A DNA stretch of 64,000 nt from Bacteroidales bacterium (GTDB lineage: Bacteria; Bacteroidota; Bacteroidia; Bacteroidales; UBA3663), in the NCBI GenBank assembly GCA_024694125.1, contig JAILKE010000077.1:1-64000 (forward strand), in the 5' to 3' direction. The notes beneath the pieces are model-generated. The model had not been told where the DNA came from. It saw only the letters and a program-made list of their open reading frames with translations, and did no database searches. Of this stretch, positions 43,129 through 50,897 are shown piece after piece. Positions within the stretch are counted from its first letter, which is position 1. Each line of letters begins with the position of its first letter. Both the position numbers and the translations under genes were made by a program.

Positions 43129-43941
43129 TTATTGGTTCAATGCCTGGACTATGCGTACGGCCTGGACAGCCTCACGCACATCGTGCACACGCAGGATATG
43201 GGCACCTGCCTGCAATGCCAGGGTGTGCAGCACGGTCGTGCCATTGAGCGCCTCGTCGGCCTTGATGCCGAGCAACTGCCACACCATACGCTTGCGGCTC
43301 ACACCAACCAGCATAGGCATGGAGGGGTAACGGCCGATGAGCTGCGACAGGGTGCGGAGCGTAGCATAGTTCTGCTGCAAGTCCTTGCTGAACCCGAAGT
43401 CCGGATCCAATATCACCTGCACTCCTTCCAGCTGCGGCAACTGTCGGTCGAAGAACGTCTCGACATCGGCCGAATCGGCGCCGAGGATAAAGGGGGCACA
43501 CAACTGACGCACCACCGTGAGCATCTCGGCATCGCGCGTACCGCCATATACATCATTGACGATATCGGCGCCCAGTTCCTCGACTGCTACACGCGCTACC
43601 TCGGCACGATAGGTATCGACCGATACAGGCACCTGGACCTCCTGGCGTACGATGGGCAGACCCCAGCGCAGGCGGCGGATCTCCTCCTGGGCTGTAGGTG
43701 GAACATAATTAGGACGGGTGCTGCATGCACCGACGTCAATCATCTCGGCGCCGTCGGCTACCATCTGGCGAACACGTTGACGCAGAGCCTGTGCCTGCTC
43801 CTCGCCCATTGCATCGGCATCGGACAGACACCGCGAACCGGCAAAGAATGAATCGGGAGTCACATTGATGATGCCCATCACCACGGGATGGTCATAGTGG
43901 ATGGTCCTGCCATCGCGCAAAGAAATAGAGAAATCAATCAT
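43129..43941 (-). CDS. folP: Dihydropteroate synthase
   Basis: The protein is 270 residues from the ATG at 43941 (MIDFSISLRDGRTIHYDHPVVMGIINVTPDSFF). The INVTPDSFF motif, MIDVGACSTRPN, DIVNDVYGGTRDAEML, VILDPDFGFSK and VGVSRKRMVW line the pterin and pABA sites of the TIM barrel. It makes 7,8-dihydropteroate for folate. An upstream in-frame Met at 43974 overlaps the promoter -7 element and cannot be used. The active-site loop is standard, so sulfonamide resistance cannot be inferred. Confidence 0.94.
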   Translation of the reverse strand: MIDFSISLRDGRTIHYDHPVVMGIINVTPDSFFAGSRCLSDADAMGEEQAQALRQRVRQMVADGAEMIDVGACSTRPNYVPPTAQEEIRRLRWGLPIVRQEVQVPVSVDTYRAEVARVAVEELGADIVNDVYGGTRDAEMLTVVRQLCAPFILGADSADVETFFDRQLPQLEGVQVILDPDFGFSKDLQQNYATLRTLSQLIGRYPSMPMLVGVSRKRMVWQLLGIKADEALNGTTVLHTLALQAGAHILRVHDVREAVQAVRIVQALNQ

Positions 43942-43971
43942 TCCTATCACAATCAATACATATTCGGGCGA

Positions 43972-43979
43972 CAAAGATA
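43972..43979 (-). promoter_or_regulatory. Putative -7 element for folP
   Basis: TATCTTTG on the minus strand, about 30 nt before the folP start. No good -33 element is visible. Confidence 0.55.
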
Positions 43980-44144
43980 ATTATTTTTTGTCAAGTGGTT
44001 CGTTTTTTTGACCGAAAACTATCATTTCAGTTTGAGTTTGTTCTATTGACCACCCTAAACCCCTCATATTGCTACTTTTTGTTGTCAAAAATGGCGAATT
44101 TGAACGCAAAAGATATGCATCATCATACGATTTTACTGTTTTTT

Positions 44145-44177
44145 GTTGCACCAAATATAAAAAATACTTTATCTTTA
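44145..44177 (+). promoter_or_regulatory. Putative promoter of the NfeD-like/flotillin operon
   Basis: GTTG (44145-44148), a 21-nt spacer and TATCTTTA (44170-44177). The leader of about 330 nt to the first gene contains two overlapping very short reading frames (9 and 11 codons at 44209-44238 and 44235-44270) and element D. I see no longer gene here. Confidence 0.4.
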
Positions 44178-44260
44178 CACCAAACAAAAACAAATAAATA
44201 TAATTCCTATGAAAACTACACTTCACATATTGGAATGAGCAAAGCCGACTTTAAGATAGA

Positions 44261-44494
44261 AGGGAAATAAAAGGGATATAAAAGAGTAGTAAAAGGGGAG
44301 AAAAAGGGACGATACAAAGCCCTCTGAGGACTCCCGCCTGTAGCTACAATCGTCCTTGTCAATTCCTTGTCACTTCTTTGTCAAATCCTTGTCAATTCTT
44401 TGTCAATTCCCTGTCACTTCCTTTAAGGACTGTCCCTTGTATCGTCCTTGTCACTTCCCTGTCACTTCTTTGTCACTTCCCTGTCACTTCCTTT
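44261..44494. mobile_element. Family 1 inverted-repeat element without a gene, expanded (element D)
   Basis: The left arm of AAAAGGGGAG words ends in GGGACGATACAAAG. The core CTGAGGACTCCCGCCTGTAG aligns with element C. The right arm repeats TTGTCAATTCC and TTGTCACTTC words. A second right tip (TTGTATCGTCC at 44437-44447) starts another run of the same words, so the right arm is doubled or nested. It ends 18 nt before the NfeD-like gene. Confidence 0.75.
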
Positions 44495-44511
44495 AAAAAA
44501 ATTACTATCAT

Positions 44512-45084
44512 ATGAACGAACTTTTTGAAACGTACAAGACCCTCAACCCAATGCTTCAGATTTATTGGGGCATGGCCATCGTAGCCAGTGTGGTATTTAT
44601 ATTCCAGGCCATATCCGTCTTTGCCGGCTTCGACGCCGACGCCGACGTGAGCGGGACTGATGCAGACTTCGATGCAGATGGTTTCCATCTCGTATCGATC
44701 AAGACCATCGTATGCTTCATACTGGGCTTCGGATGGACCGGCGTCTTGCTGTGGGACGACATTGTCAACGGCTGGTTATTGAGCCTGATCGCCACCCTGG
44801 TGGGCCTGCTCTTCATGTCGCTGATTGCCTATATGCTCTATATGGTAATGAAGTTGGACAAGGACAACACCTTCCACATCCAGCAGACGGTGGGTATGGA
44901 GGCCGATGTCTATCTGGCCATCCCCGGCGAACGTGCTGAGAGCGGCAAGGTTCTGGTCTCCGTCAACGGATCGCTCCACGAACTCGAAGCGCTGACCGAC
45001 AACGCCGACAAGATTCCCACTGGCAGCAAGGTCCGCGTGACCAGTGTGGAAGGCAACAGCCTGGTCATCGTCGAAAAAATATAA
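44512..45084 (+). CDS. NfeD-like membrane protein, flotillin partner
   Basis: The protein is 190 residues. There are three to four membrane segments (IYWGMAIVASVVFIFQAISV, IVCFILGFGWTGVLLW and LLSLIATLVGLLFMSLIAYMLYMV) and a loop very rich in Asp (DADADVSGTDADFDADG) between the first two. The C-terminal 65 residues form an OB-fold-like domain (MEADVYLAIPGERAESGKVLVSVNGSLHELEA, GSKVRVTSVEGNSLVIVEKI), as in NfeD1b proteins. Such proteins pair with flotillins, and the flotillin gene follows about 107 nt downstream. Confidence 0.8.
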   Translation: MNELFETYKTLNPMLQIYWGMAIVASVVFIFQAISVFAGFDADADVSGTDADFDADGFHLVSIKTIVCFILGFGWTGVLLWDDIVNGWLLSLIATLVGLLFMSLIAYMLYMVMKLDKDNTFHIQQTVGMEADVYLAIPGERAESGKVLVSVNGSLHELEALTDNADKIPTGSKVRVTSVEGNSLVIVEKI

Positions 45085-45191
45085 GTGCTCAATAGTCAAT
45101 TGCATCGTCCGTCAACACACGGGACGAAGCAATGATACCTTGAACTCCCTAAAAATAAAAGAACAACAACCTAAATTTTTATAACAACATT

Positions 45192-46694
45192 ATGAACGAA
45201 TTCACACTGATAGTCATCCTCATAGTGGTGGCAGTGGTATTGGTATCGGCCATATTGAAGCGGTACCGTCGTTGTCCATCGGACAAGATCCTCGTAGTAT
45301 ATGGCTCGACCGGCAAGGGCTCGGCCAAGTGCGTACACGGTGGTGGCGTCTTCGTATGGCCAGTCATCCAGGATTATGCCTACCTGAACCTTACTCCAAT
45401 CAGTATCGAGGCGAACCTGACCAATGCACTGTCACGCCAGAATATCCGCGTGGATGTACCATGCCGATTCACCGTAGGTATATCGACCGAGACCGACTCG
45501 ATGAACAATGCAGCCGAACGTCTGTTGGGCCTGAGCGCCAACGACATTCAGGACATGGCTCGGGATATCCTGTTCGGTCAGTTGCGTCTGGTCATTGCCT
45601 CCATGTCCATCGAGGAACTGAACCAGGACCGTGACGTATTCCAGGAGAACATCAAGAAGAACGTCGAGATAGAACTCAAGAAGATAGGCCTCAAGTTGAT
45701 CAACGTCAACATCACCGATATCAAGGACGAGAGCGGTTACATCGAGGCTCTCGGTCAGGAGGCTGCTGCCAAGGCTATCAACGAAGCCAAGGTCAAAGTG
45801 GCTGAGAAGGAGAACCTCGCCAAGGTCAAGGTAGCCGAACAGGAGATGTCCGGTGAATCGGGTAAGGCTCGCTTCGAGATGGAGACCCGTAAGGCCGTGG
45901 CTGCTGCCAATGCCGAGGCTGTCAAGGGCGAGAACAGCGCCAAGGTGGAGATAGCCAACTCCGACGCCGACCTGCGCGAACGTGAAGCCGAGGCACAGCG
46001 CCGTGCTACCGCTGCCGAGAAGATTGCTGCTGCCAAGGCCCTCGAAGAGTCATACTCGGCCGAACAGAAAGCCGAGTTGGCCCGTGCCGAACGTGAACGC
46101 TCGACCCAGCAGGCCAACATCATCGTCAAGCAGGAAATCGAGAAACAGCGTATCGTGGTCGAGGCCGAGGCCGAAGCCGAACAGAAACGTGTCACTGCTC
46201 GTGGTGATGCCGACTCGGTAGCCTTCCGCGCCAAGGGTGAGGCCGATGCCGTACGCATCAAGGCCGAAGGTGACGGTGCTGCCGCTGCTCTCAAGGCCAA
46301 GGGCGAGGCTGAGGCTATCTACGCCAAGATGGAGGCCGAAGCCCGCGGTCTGAACGAGGTACTGACCAAGCAGGCTGCCGGTTACGACAAGATGATCCAG
46401 GCTGCCGGCGGCGATGCCACCAAGGCCTACACCTTGCTCCTCCTCGAGAAGTTGCCTGATCTCGTCAAGACTCAGGTCGATGCTATCAAGGGCATCAACA
46501 TCGACAAGGTCACTGTATGGGACGGCGGTCAGGGCGCCGATGGCAAGGGTTCTACTGCCGGCTTCATCTCCAACCTCTACAAGTCCGTTCCTCCCCTCCA
46601 GGACCTCTTCGACCAGGTGGGCATGAAGTTGCCCGAGTATCTTGGCAAGAACGCCGAAAAGGCCAAGGCCACTGAGGCTGAAGACGAAAAATAA
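45192..46694 (+). CDS. Flotillin (SPFH-domain membrane scaffold protein)
   Basis: The protein is 500 residues. One N-terminal membrane segment (residues 5-22, LIVILIVVAVVLVSAIL) is followed by the SPFH domain (about 30-200; PISIEANLTNALSRQNIRVDVPCRFTVGIS) and a long coiled coil of Ala-Glu-Lys repeats to about 420 (AEKIAAAKALEESYSAEQKAEL, AEAEAEQKRVTARGDADS). A short C-terminal region (MKLPEYLGKNAEKAKATEAEDEK) follows. Flotillins organise membrane microdomains and membrane protein complexes. It forms an operon with the NfeD-like gene and is followed by a large terminator. Confidence 0.95.
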   Translation: MNEFTLIVILIVVAVVLVSAILKRYRRCPSDKILVVYGSTGKGSAKCVHGGGVFVWPVIQDYAYLNLTPISIEANLTNALSRQNIRVDVPCRFTVGISTETDSMNNAAERLLGLSANDIQDMARDILFGQLRLVIASMSIEELNQDRDVFQENIKKNVEIELKKIGLKLINVNITDIKDESGYIEALGQEAAAKAINEAKVKVAEKENLAKVKVAEQEMSGESGKARFEMETRKAVAAANAEAVKGENSAKVEIANSDADLREREAEAQRRATAAEKIAAAKALEESYSAEQKAELARAERERSTQQANIIVKQEIEKQRIVVEAEAEAEQKRVTARGDADSVAFRAKGEADAVRIKAEGDGAAAALKAKGEAEAIYAKMEAEARGLNEVLTKQAAGYDKMIQAAGGDATKAYTLLLLEKLPDLVKTQVDAIKGINIDKVTVWDGGQGADGKGSTAGFISNLYKSVPPLQDLFDQVGMKLPEYLGKNAEKAKATEAEDEK

Positions 46695-46745
46695 CCTAAT
46701 CCCGAGGACCAGAAGTAACCCGAAGCGAGGTTACGTCCTATAATC

Positions 46746-46797
46746 CAGTCGGGCATCCGCCAGCGAGACAATCGCTACGGGTGCCCGACTCTTTTTA
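46746..46797 (+). terminator. Terminator of the flotillin operon
   Basis: The outer stem AGTCGGGCA / TGCCCGACT and inner stem AGCGA / TCGCT form one long hairpin, followed by CTTTTTATT. Confidence 0.85.
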
Positions 46798-46885
46798 TTA
46801 GCACGATGTCCCATCATTGGACAAGGCCAGTTTCACCCCTCGCTACGGGTAGGGTAAAGCATCGGTAAACACAGGTGAAAAGCAA

Positions 46886-46950
46886 GTTCAGCGTAAGACC
46901 AGCGTAAGTGAAGAGTAAGTCATTTCACTTACGCTGGTCTTACGCTGAAC
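46886..46950. repeat. 27-bp perfect hairpin
   Basis: Arms 46886-46912 and 46924-46950 are perfect complements (outer bases GTTCAGCGTAAG) with an 11-nt loop. Each arm carries the word AGCGTAAG twice. No T run follows, so it is not an ordinary terminator. The rest of the 46695-47186 gap holds a GTAACC/GGTTAC hairpin, the flotillin terminator and a promoter. Confidence 0.75.
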
Positions 46951-47078
46951 CTTCGGTCAGGCTGCGCTGACACAGTCCTGTTCGATACGAAATAAATACA
47001 ATTTGGAACATGTGGCTGTTAGTCGGGAAAAGCGGGCAACGAAATTGAGCCTCATATCCGAGATAAGTCGGTCGAAAG

Positions 47079-47110
47079 TTTGGATATCTGCCAAAAAAAT
47101 GCTATCTTTG
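47079..47110 (+). promoter_or_regulatory. Consensus promoter for the YhaM-like gene
   Basis: TTTG (47079-47082), a 20-nt spacer and TATCTTTG (47103-47110). The leader is about 70 nt. Confidence 0.8.
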
Positions 47111-47186
47111 CGAGCAATTAAGGGAACAACATTCCGGCTGTCCCCTTGACCATGACAACAACAATTTTTAACCCGTAAGACATATC

Positions 47187-48062
47187 ATGCTCGAATATCT
47201 CTGTACCTCCCGTTCGAACGGCGTGACCCGCACCGGTTCGCCCTACTGCACAATGAAGTGCGCCAATCTGGAAGAAGTGATCAACATCGCCGTGTGGGAC
47301 TGTGCCCCAGAGGCAGGACCTACGCCGGGCCAGATTGTGCGGTTCCACTCTATTCAGGACCGAGATGGCAAGAAGTCGTGCAATGCTCGCGACATGGCGA
47401 CCGGACCCGTAGCGGACGAGACGCACCCGCTCTACAACCTGATGCCTCACCCCATCAGCCGCCGTGTGTGGGATGCCACCATTCAGCAGTTGACAGGCTA
47501 CTGCACGGACATGCAGTTGGCTGCCATCATCAACGACTTCGGGCAGAAACTCTATGATCCATACTCCAAACATCCTGCTGCCACGGGTATGCACCACGCC
47601 TTCCAGGGCGGTCTGCTCAACCACACGCACCAGATGCTGCAGATGCTGGCTGGCCTGTACCCCGCATTGCCCTACCCGATCAAGGTGGAGCGCTGCATAC
47701 TGGCCATCATGTTCCATGACTACGGCAAACTGATGGAGTACAACCGCGAGGGCGAGACGCAGGAGGATATGTACCTGCTGGGCCACATCTATATCTCCGC
47801 CCACAAGTTGCAGAACATCCTGGAACAGTCTCTCTGCCAGTCGCCCGAGGGCAAGCAGCAGTACGAGGAGGAGATCAAGCGCATCGTACACTGTGTCCTG
47901 GCTCACCACGGCGAGAAGGAATATGGCTCGCCTGTCGTGCCCTGCATGCAGGAGGCTGTCATCGTCAATTACCTGGACAACCTGTCGGCCAAAGCGGAGA
48001 ACATCAAGGACACCGGTAACATGGAACAGTCGTTCTGCCTCGGAACCCACGTAATCAAGTAA
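47187..48062 (+). CDS. YhaM-like HD-domain nuclease
   Basis: The protein is 291 residues. The N-terminal part (about 10-110) is an OB-fold-like nucleic-acid-binding region. The HD domain contains GMHHAFQGGLLNHTHQML, IMFHDYGKLMEY and HCVLAHHGEKEYG, which supply the metal-binding His/Asp residues, and AVIVNYLDNLSAK. YhaM (CBF1) proteins are 3'-5' exoribonucleases with this OB-HD order. It has its own consensus promoter. Alternatives within the HD phosphohydrolase superfamily are possible, but the OB-HD order and the HH residues favour YhaM. Confidence 0.8.
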   Translation: MLEYLCTSRSNGVTRTGSPYCTMKCANLEEVINIAVWDCAPEAGPTPGQIVRFHSIQDRDGKKSCNARDMATGPVADETHPLYNLMPHPISRRVWDATIQQLTGYCTDMQLAAIINDFGQKLYDPYSKHPAATGMHHAFQGGLLNHTHQMLQMLAGLYPALPYPIKVERCILAIMFHDYGKLMEYNREGETQEDMYLLGHIYISAHKLQNILEQSLCQSPEGKQQYEEEIKRIVHCVLAHHGEKEYGSPVVPCMQEAVIVNYLDNLSAKAENIKDTGNMEQSFCLGTHVIK

Positions 48063-48127
48063 GGACTACCCCCAACTCCCACATACGCCTTAACTCCCCA
48101 ACAAAATAAAAAGAGTTATTCTAAATA

Positions 48128-48667
48128 ATGAACTGGACAGAAGAAACTGAAAAAAGAGTACAACGCGGAGTGGCATACTTCAAGCAGGGATACAACTGCT
48201 CGCAGAGTGTGGCACTCACTTTTGCAGACAGATATAACATCCCCGAACCCCTGATGGCACGAATCTCCGCCTCGTTCGGAGGCGGCATAGGCCGAATGCG
48301 CGAGACCTGCGGAGCTGCCTGCGGCATGTTCCTGCTGGCAGGACTGGAGGTTACCAACACCGAGGGACGCCACGAAGAACTGGCGCCTGACATCAATCCC
48401 TACCCCGACCCACTGCTCAAGAAGAAAGACTACGAAGTGGTGCAGCACCTGGCAGCCATGTACCGCGAACAGACCGGCAGCCTGCTGTGCCGCGAACTGC
48501 TCGGTCTGAACAAACAACGCGCCGACGGCACCATCCCCGACATCGTCATCAGCGCTACTCCCGAAGCCCGCACGGACGAATACTACAAGAAACGTCCCTG
48601 CGTCCGCATGGTCGAGCTAGCCATACGAACCTATATGCGCTACCTGCAGGAAGAGGTAGGGGAATAA
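48128..48667 (+). CDS. C-GCAxxG-C-C family redox protein
   Basis: The protein is 179 residues. It contains YNCSQSVALTFADRY, GGGIGRMRETCGAACGMFLLAG (the CGAxxG core), a later LLCRELLG and a final RPCVRMVELAIRTY, giving the cysteine series that defines the PF09719 family. Proteins of this kind are thought to be redox-active or electron-transfer proteins in anaerobes, but no reaction is established. It follows the YhaM-like gene by 65 nt and may be co-transcribed. Confidence 0.85.
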   Translation: MNWTEETEKRVQRGVAYFKQGYNCSQSVALTFADRYNIPEPLMARISASFGGGIGRMRETCGAACGMFLLAGLEVTNTEGRHEELAPDINPYPDPLLKKKDYEVVQHLAAMYREQTGSLLCRELLGLNKQRADGTIPDIVISATPEARTDEYYKKRPCVRMVELAIRTYMRYLQEEVGE

Positions 48668-48814
48668 GTTAAGAAGAAGTTAAAGGAAGTTAGCGAGGTT
48701 AGGCTGGGATGCCTAACCCCACGCTCCCTCCCCCATGTTCCCCAAGCAGAGCGATATGTAACAGCTGTATCAAAAATTGATACAATTGGGCACAATAGAA
48801 TCCAACAAAATCAG

Positions 48815-48822
48815 TACCTTTG
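48815..48822 (+). promoter_or_regulatory. Putative -7 element for GH97
   Basis: TACCTTTG lies 32 nt before the GH97 start codon. The -33 region is poor. Confidence 0.55.
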
Positions 48823-48853
48823 CACCGTAAACACAATAAACCTATTAATATCA

Positions 48854-50800
48854 ATGAAGAAAGTCATTACTTCCGTCCTGACATTGGGCCTGACCACATT
48901 GACCCTGACAGGACAAGACACTACAAACCTCACAACGTACAACGTACCCAGCCCAGACGGCAAACTGCAGGTGGCATTGAGCCAGACAGCCAACGGAGAG
49001 ATACAATATGCCGTGGTACTGGACCGCGACACCGTGGTGATGCCCTCCTCACTGGGAATGCAGACCAGCATAGGCGACTTCAGCCAACATCTGAAGATAG
49101 CCAAGGCTGGGACATTGATTCCCGTGAGCGACAACTACACCATGAACAACGCCAAGCGCCGCAACTGCAGCTTCAGCGCCAACGAACGGACTTACACCAT
49201 ACAGGACAGCGAGGGCAAGCCTGTGTGGGACGTCACCTTCCACGTCGATAACAACAACGTGGCATTCCGTTACAAGGTGTACGACCGCGGCGACCGCAAG
49301 GCCTGCGTGGTGCAGGAGGAACGGACCGAATACACCATGCCCGATGGGACACGCACCTACATCTGCCCACAGATGACGCCACAGACGGGCTTTGCACGCA
49401 CGGCACCCAGCTACGAGACATACTACGAGTACGGCGCCGAGATGGGCAAGAACGGACACGGACGCGGCTACACGTTGCCGGCACTGTTCCACACTTCCAA
49501 CGCATGGGTGATGCTGTGCGAGACAGGCGTGGACGGCGACTACTGTGCATCGCGCCTCACCTGCCAGGGCCACACCTACCGGGTAGCCTACCCCGAGCAG
49601 ACAGAGTTCGGCGGTATCGGTTCGGCAGCTCCCGGTCTGATGTTGCCCGGACTCACTCCGTGGCGCACCATCACCGTGGGACGCGACCTGGCACCTATAG
49701 CCGAAACCACCATCATGTGGGACCTGGTCAAGCCACTCTACGCCGCCGCCAGTTACTACAAGTACGGCAAGAGCACCTGGAGCTGGGTGATACGTATGGA
49801 CGGCAGCTGCAACTACGACGAGCAGAAGGAGTACATCGACTTCGCTGCTGAACTGGGATGGCAGTATGTGCTGATCGATGCATGGTGGGACACCAACATA
49901 GGCTACGACAAGATAGCCGAACTGTCCGCCTACGCCGAGAAGAAGGGCATAGGACTGTTCCTGTGGTACAACAGCAACGGATACTGGAACGACGCACCCC
50001 AGGGTCCACGCGGCAAGATGCACCGCATGATAGACCGACGCCGCGAGATGCTGTGGCTCAAACAGGCAGGCATCAAGGGTCTGAAGGTGGACTTCATCGG
50101 ATCGGACAAACAGCAGACCATGCAGATGTACGAGGATATACTGGCTGATGCCAACGAGTACGGCCTGATGGTCATCTTCCACGGCTGCACCATCCCACGC
50201 GGATGGGAACGTATGTACCCGAACTTCGTCGCCTGTGAGGCAGCCCGTGTATCGGAGAACCTCGCCTTCAGCCAGCACGACAACGACATCGAGGCACTGG
50301 CTGCCACAATCCTGCCTGTGTTGCGCAACTCCATCGGCAATATGGACTTCGGCGGTTCGACGCTCAATAAGCACTACTCTAAAAACAACCAGCGCGGCAC
50401 TGAGCGCAAGACGACCGACGTCTATGCCCTCGCCACGGCGGTACTGTTCCAGACGCCTGTGCAGAACTTCGCCCTGGCACCCAACAACCTGACTGACGCA
50501 CCTGCATGGGCCATAGACTTCATGCGCCAGGTACCTACCTGCTGGCAGGACCTCAAATGGCTGGCTGGCACGCCAGGACAAGACCTGGTAATGGCACGCC
50601 AGGACATGCACGGCCACTGGTACACTGCAGGCGTCAATGCCGGAAAGGAACCGCTCACCCTGCAGTTGGACCTAACCCTGTACGAAGTGGGCGAACAGTT
50701 GAGCCTCTACATCGACAATGACGTCAAGCCTATCAAGGTAAACAAGAAACGCACCCTGCGCGTAACCATCCCCGCCAATGGCGGATTCGTCATCAAGTAA
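48854..50800 (+). CDS. Exported GH97 glycoside hydrolase (retaining, alpha-galactosidase-like)
   Basis: The protein is 648 residues with a signal peptide (MKKVITSVLTLGLTTLTLTG). The N-terminal beta-sandwich (VPSPDGKLQVALSQTANGEIQYAVVLD) is typical of GH97. The catalytic TIM barrel has WSWVIRMDGSCNYDEQKEYIDFAAELGWQYVLIDAWWD and the nucleophile region IKGLKVDFIGSDKQ, with Asp at about 411. A C-terminal beta domain ends RVTIPANGGFVIK. In this family an Asp in KVDF marks the retaining branch (alpha-galactosidase type), whereas SusB-like members invert. I therefore infer alpha-galactosidase rather than alpha-glucosidase activity. Confidence 0.9.
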   Translation: MKKVITSVLTLGLTTLTLTGQDTTNLTTYNVPSPDGKLQVALSQTANGEIQYAVVLDRDTVVMPSSLGMQTSIGDFSQHLKIAKAGTLIPVSDNYTMNNAKRRNCSFSANERTYTIQDSEGKPVWDVTFHVDNNNVAFRYKVYDRGDRKACVVQEERTEYTMPDGTRTYICPQMTPQTGFARTAPSYETYYEYGAEMGKNGHGRGYTLPALFHTSNAWVMLCETGVDGDYCASRLTCQGHTYRVAYPEQTEFGGIGSAAPGLMLPGLTPWRTITVGRDLAPIAETTIMWDLVKPLYAAASYYKYGKSTWSWVIRMDGSCNYDEQKEYIDFAAELGWQYVLIDAWWDTNIGYDKIAELSAYAEKKGIGLFLWYNSNGYWNDAPQGPRGKMHRMIDRRREMLWLKQAGIKGLKVDFIGSDKQQTMQMYEDILADANEYGLMVIFHGCTIPRGWERMYPNFVACEAARVSENLAFSQHDNDIEALAATILPVLRNSIGNMDFGGSTLNKHYSKNNQRGTERKTTDVYALATAVLFQTPVQNFALAPNNLTDAPAWAIDFMRQVPTCWQDLKWLAGTPGQDLVMARQDMHGHWYTAGVNAGKEPLTLQLDLTLYEVGEQLSLYIDNDVKPIKVNKKRTLRVTIPANGGFVIK

Positions 50801-50813
50801 CAGACACACTATC

Positions 50814-50857
50814 CAGGTCCCAATGCAGCAGACCACCGTCCGCTGCATTGGGACCTG
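50814..50857. terminator. Terminator after GH97
   Basis: A 16-bp perfect stem CAGGTCCCAATGCAGC / GCTGCATTGGGACCTG with a 12-nt loop, 14 nt past the GH97 stop codon. Confidence 0.85.
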
Positions 50858-50897
50858 ATTTCAAAACCATCGATACTGATACAAAAAAAACACGCCT

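Noticed and set aside
43981-44270. Open frames of 80-90 residues on both strands before the flotillin operon
   Set aside because: They overlap promoters of folP and of the flotillin operon and have AT-driven composition, so neither looks like a real protein.
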